The notes under the pieces were generated by a model. The model was given only the letters and a program-made list of their open reading frames with translations, searched no databases and had not been told where the DNA came from. Positions 12,118 to 14,876 of a stretch of DNA of 14,876 nucleotides are shown in pieces. Origin of the DNA: Coraliomargarita sp. CAG:312 (GTDB lineage Bacteria; Verrucomicrobiota; Verrucomicrobiia; Opitutales; Intestinicryptomonadaceae). Location: positions 23,557 through 38,432 of the forward strand of contig FR901585.1 of the NCBI GenBank assembly GCA_000438015.1. The letters run 5' to 3'. The translations under genes and the position numbers were made by a program. Within the stretch, counting starts at the first letter, position 1, and every line of letters starts with the position of its first letter.

Positions 12118-14876
12118 TCATTTGTTTGCGGCGGACATAGCCTCGCGGCAACGCGGACAGAGGCCGTTTTCGTCCAAATTGCCTAGAATCCTCCAGCAAC
12201 GGACGCACCTTTCCCCTTCCGCCTTGTTGGCTTGAACCGCCAGTGTTTCGAACTTTCCCTCGACAATTTTCACTGCCGAAACTATAAATATTTCCGCAAG
12301 GCTGGATTCGTATTTGCGCAGAATCTTTGCATCCGCGCCATCTGACGAGACCATTATTTCAATCTCAGCCTCCAAACTTTTGCCTATGGTCTTGTTTTGG
12401 CGCAATTTTTCAAGCTCTTCGTTGACTTTCTCGCGCATTTCAAGCAGCCGCTCTATATCGGCATAAACTGTTTCGTCTTTGTATTCCGCACCTAAAACAG
12501 GCCAGTTCTGAAGATGCACGGATTCGTCGGAATACTCTGAATTGCAGAGCTTGAATGAATAGGCTTCGTCGGACGTAAACGTCAATATCGGAGCGGCAAC
12601 TTTCAGGAGAGTGTCGCTTATTATATTTATGGCAGTCTGCGACGAGCGGCGCTCAAAAGAATTTGCCGCGTAAGTATAAAGCCTGTCTTTAAGAATATCG
12701 TGGTAGATGCGCGAAAGAGTGACGCCGCAGAAGTTGTCGATAAGCTTGTAAACTTTATGGAATTCATAAGCCGAATACGCCTTATCCGCCTCCTCCGCGA
12801 AAATTGCGGCCTTGTGGACTGCCCATTTGTCTATAGGATCCAACTTTGAGATTTCAACCGCATCCTTTTGCGGGTCGAAGTCAGAAAGGTTTCCCAGTTG
12901 ATACATCACGGTGTTTCTAAAACTTCTATAAGCGTTGGCAACATGGGACATAATGCCGTCTGAAATCGGCATATCGTTTTGGTAGTCGACCGAGCTTATC
13001 CATAAGCGCACGACATCGGCGCCCCATTTGCCCACATACATATCGGAAGTCTGCGGTTTGCCGTTGCTGCTCTTTGATATTTTTTTGCGCTGTTCGTCTA
13101 CGATAAATCCGTGCGTTATAACCTTTTTATATGGAGCGCGCGAACGCGTGGCTATGGCTGTCCACAAGGAGCTCTGAAACCATCCGCGATGCTGGTCCGA
13201 CCCTTCAAAGTAGAGGTCTGCGGGCCAAGAAAGGTCAGGGTTGCGCGCAAGCACCGCATTGTGGCTGGATCCAGAATCTATCCAGACGTCTAAAGTGTCC
13301 ATGCCTTTTTTGAGGGCTTTGCCTTTCCAAGATTCGGGAAGCTGAACGCCGTCGAGAATTTCAGACTCCGCAGAGTTATACCAGAAATTGGATCCAAGTT
13401 TTTCCACTTTGTCGGCAATTGCCTTAATCACATTTGCATCCATATATGCCGCGCCGTCTGAATCGTAAAATGCGGGGATAGGAACTCCCCACGAGCGCTG
13501 GCGGGATATGCACCAGTCCGGACGCGACTCCACAGCGCCGCGTATGCGATTTTCGCCGCGGGCGGGAACCCATTCTACAGTCGATATTGCCTCCAGAGCC
13601 TGCTTGCGGAGATTGTCTTTATCCAGCGCAACAAACCACTGGTCCATTGCCCTAAATATTACCGGAGTCTTTGAACGCCAACAATGGGGGTACTGGTGGG
13701 ATATGCGCGCCGAGTGCAAGAGCGCCCCGTTTCTTTCAAGGAGCTCCAAGACTTTTCCAGTAGCCTGGCTTCGGCCGTTTTCATCCTCCAAGACGCTTAA
13801 CCCGACAAGCTCCGCAGGCACCATTCCGTCGTCGACATAGCAGCCTTCGTCGTTTATCGGAGAATATATGTCAAGACCGTTTTCCAGTCCGACCTGATAG
13901 TCTTCCAACCCGTGTCCAGGCGCAATATGGACGACTCCCGTGCCGGAATCGGCAGTCACATAGCGCGCGCAGACAACCTTGCTTAGTCGCTTTATAAACG
14001 GATGCCAGGCCGCAAGCCCCTTGAGGCCTTCGCCCTTGCCGACAGGTTTTATCTTTGCGTTTTCGAGCTTGCAATCCGCTATAAAAACATCCGCCAAAGA
14101 TTCCGCCACCACAAAATTTCTGCCGCCTGCCTCCACCGCTACATACGCGAACTCAGGATTTACAGCCATTGCGAGATTTGACGGCAAAGTCCAAGGCGTA
14201 GTAGTCCATATAACTATTTCAGCGCCGGGAATACCCAACTTTTCAGCGGAGACATCGTCAAACTTAAACGGGACCCATATTGATGTGCTCGTATGGTCTT
14301 TATATTCTATTTCCGCTTCCGCAAGGGCTGTAGCGCATGGAATGGACCAATAAACAGGCTTCTTGCTTCTGTAAACCAGCCCTCTTTCGACAAATGCCGC
14401 AAAGGTTCTTAGAATGTCGGCCTCATAAGCTGGATTTTTTGTCTTATATTCGTTGGCCCAATCCGCCAAGATGCCAAGCCTTATAAATTGCGCGCGCTGC
14501 TTTTCTATAAACTCCGAGGAAAACTTTGCGCATTCTTCGCGCAATTCGGCGGTTCCAAGTTCGCGTTTTTGCTCGCGCAGCATGCGCGTGACCTTGTGTT
14601 CGATAGGCAATCCGTGGCAATCCCATCCGGGAACGTACGGAGTTGAAAAACCCTTCATCGACTTATAGCGCAATATTACGTCTTTTAAAATTTTGTTTAA
14701 AGCCGTTCCGATATGGACGTCACCGTTTGTGAACGGAGGGCCGTCATGAAGTATAAACTTGGGGCAGCCCGCATTCTTCTTTTGGATTCTACCGTACAGA
14801 TCGGTTTTCCGCCAGTGTTCGATTCTTGCGGGTTCGCGTTTGACCAAATCCCCGCGCATGGGGAATTTGGTAGTTG
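12118..14876 (-). CDS. ileS: Isoleucyl-tRNA synthetase (start beyond right edge of window)
   Basis: A class I synthetase that charges tRNA-Ile and hydrolyses mischarged valine. The frame stays open to the right edge; the residues before the internal Met at 14859 read TTKFPMRGDLVKREP, matching the conserved N-terminal TxFPMR of IleRS, so the true start lies outside the window and 14859 is not it. Numbering from that Met: the HIGH-type motif HIGT is at 49-52, the editing-domain landmarks are TTPWTLPSN and GTGVVHIAPGHG, and KISKS (593-597) is the KMSKS loop. The C-terminus has a CVRCW...CPRC four-cysteine zinc cluster, as in the bacterial (E. coli-like) IleRS, which is typically mupirocin-sensitive. 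At least 913 residues are present against about 940 in E. coli. It heads, or is near the head of, the unit with the DksA-like gene and lspA. Confidence 0.97.
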   Translation of the reverse strand, partial: TTKFPMRGDLVKREPARIEHWRKTDLYGRIQKKNAGCPKFILHDGPPFTNGDVHIGTALNKILKDVILRYKSMKGFSTPYVPGWDCHGLPIEHKVTRMLREQKRELGTAELREECAKFSSEFIEKQRAQFIRLGILADWANEYKTKNPAYEADILRTFAAFVERGLVYRSKKPVYWSIPCATALAEAEIEYKDHTSTSIWVPFKFDDVSAEKLGIPGAEIVIWTTTPWTLPSNLAMAVNPEFAYVAVEAGGRNFVVAESLADVFIADCKLENAKIKPVGKGEGLKGLAAWHPFIKRLSKVVCARYVTADSGTGVVHIAPGHGLEDYQVGLENGLDIYSPINDEGCYVDDGMVPAELVGLSVLEDENGRSQATGKVLELLERNGALLHSARISHQYPHCWRSKTPVIFRAMDQWFVALDKDNLRKQALEAISTVEWVPARGENRIRGAVESRPDWCISRQRSWGVPIPAFYDSDGAAYMDANVIKAIADKVEKLGSNFWYNSAESEILDGVQLPESWKGKALKKGMDTLDVWIDSGSSHNAVLARNPDLSWPADLYFEGSDQHRGWFQSSLWTAIATRSRAPYKKVITHGFIVDEQRKKISKSSNGKPQTSDMYVGKWGADVVRLWISSVDYQNDMPISDGIMSHVANAYRSFRNTVMYQLGNLSDFDPQKDAVEISKLDPIDKWAVHKAAIFAEEADKAYSAYEFHKVYKLIDNFCGVTLSRIYHDILKDRLYTYAANSFERRSSQTAINIISDTLLKVAAPILTFTSDEAYSFKLCNSEYSDESVHLQNWPVLGAEYKDETVYADIERLLEMREKVNEELEKLRQNKTIGKSLEAEIEIMVSSDGADAKILRKYESSLAEIFIVSAVKIVEGKFETLAVQANKAEGERCVRCWRILGNLDENGLCPRCREAMSAANK

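Noticed and set aside
12118..14859. Taking the ATG at 14859 as the real ileS start
   Set aside because: The frame continues upstream with TTKFP, part of the conserved N-terminal IleRS motif TxFPMR, so this Met is internal.
1..14876. CRISPR array, insertion sequence, prophage, toxin-antitoxin or tRNA genes
   Set aside because: No regularly spaced repeats, transposase or integrase motifs, small toxin-antitoxin pairs or tRNA-like GGTTCGAATCC elements were seen on either strand.

Overview
This window is a stretch of bacterial chromosome packed with housekeeping genes. Two features suggest Verrucomicrobiota, perhaps an Opitutae-like lineage: the ileS - long lysine-rich DksA-like gene - lspA arrangement, and the general character of the HisRS and ClpX-like proteins. 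This placement rests on remembered family patterns, not on a search. Two secreted carbohydrate-active proteins (an alpha/alpha-barrel glycosidase-like lipoprotein and an SGNH acetylesterase) fit a host-associated or polysaccharide-degrading life. No mobile element, CRISPR array, tRNA or rRNA was recognised.

Layout. (1) 1-650, minus: the N-terminal part of an unrecognised lipoprotein that runs off the left edge. (2) 728-2463, minus: an HU/IHF-family gene and hisS, 2 nt apart, closed by a hairpin terminator at about 728-760. (3) 2464-2772: an AT-rich divergent intergenic region. (4) 2773-8061, plus: a tight run of four genes: a ClpX/HslU-like AAA+ ATPase, ubiE/menG overlapping it by 17 nt, a glycosidase-like lipoprotein, and an RluA-class pseudouridine synthase. 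(5) 8231-9793, plus: a secreted sialate O-acetylesterase-like protein. (6) 9794-10014: a convergent intergenic region with a probable bidirectional terminator, a perfect 11-bp inverted repeat and further small hairpins. (7) 10015-14876, minus: ileS (its start lies beyond the right edge), a 513-aa DksA-family protein with a very long histone-H1-like N-terminus, and lspA, each 6 nt apart.

How the genes relate. The two minus-strand clusters supply translation (HisRS, IleRS), nucleoid structure (HU/IHF), RNA polymerase control (DksA-like) and lipoprotein maturation (LspA). LspA would process the window's own lipoproteins. The plus-strand run joins protein unfolding, quinone methylation, glycan breakdown and RNA modification; the spacing implies co-transcription rather than one pathway.

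Most unusual points: the AAA+ protein mixes ClpX and HslU signatures, lacks the ClpX zinc domain, has a Met-rich basic segment where the RKH loop should be, and carries a C-terminal extension that may be a decayed copy of its own lid domain; the DksA-like protein has an H1-like tail about twice the length of the core and a reduced zinc finger; and almost none of the ten visible start codons has a convincing Shine-Dalgarno sequence.
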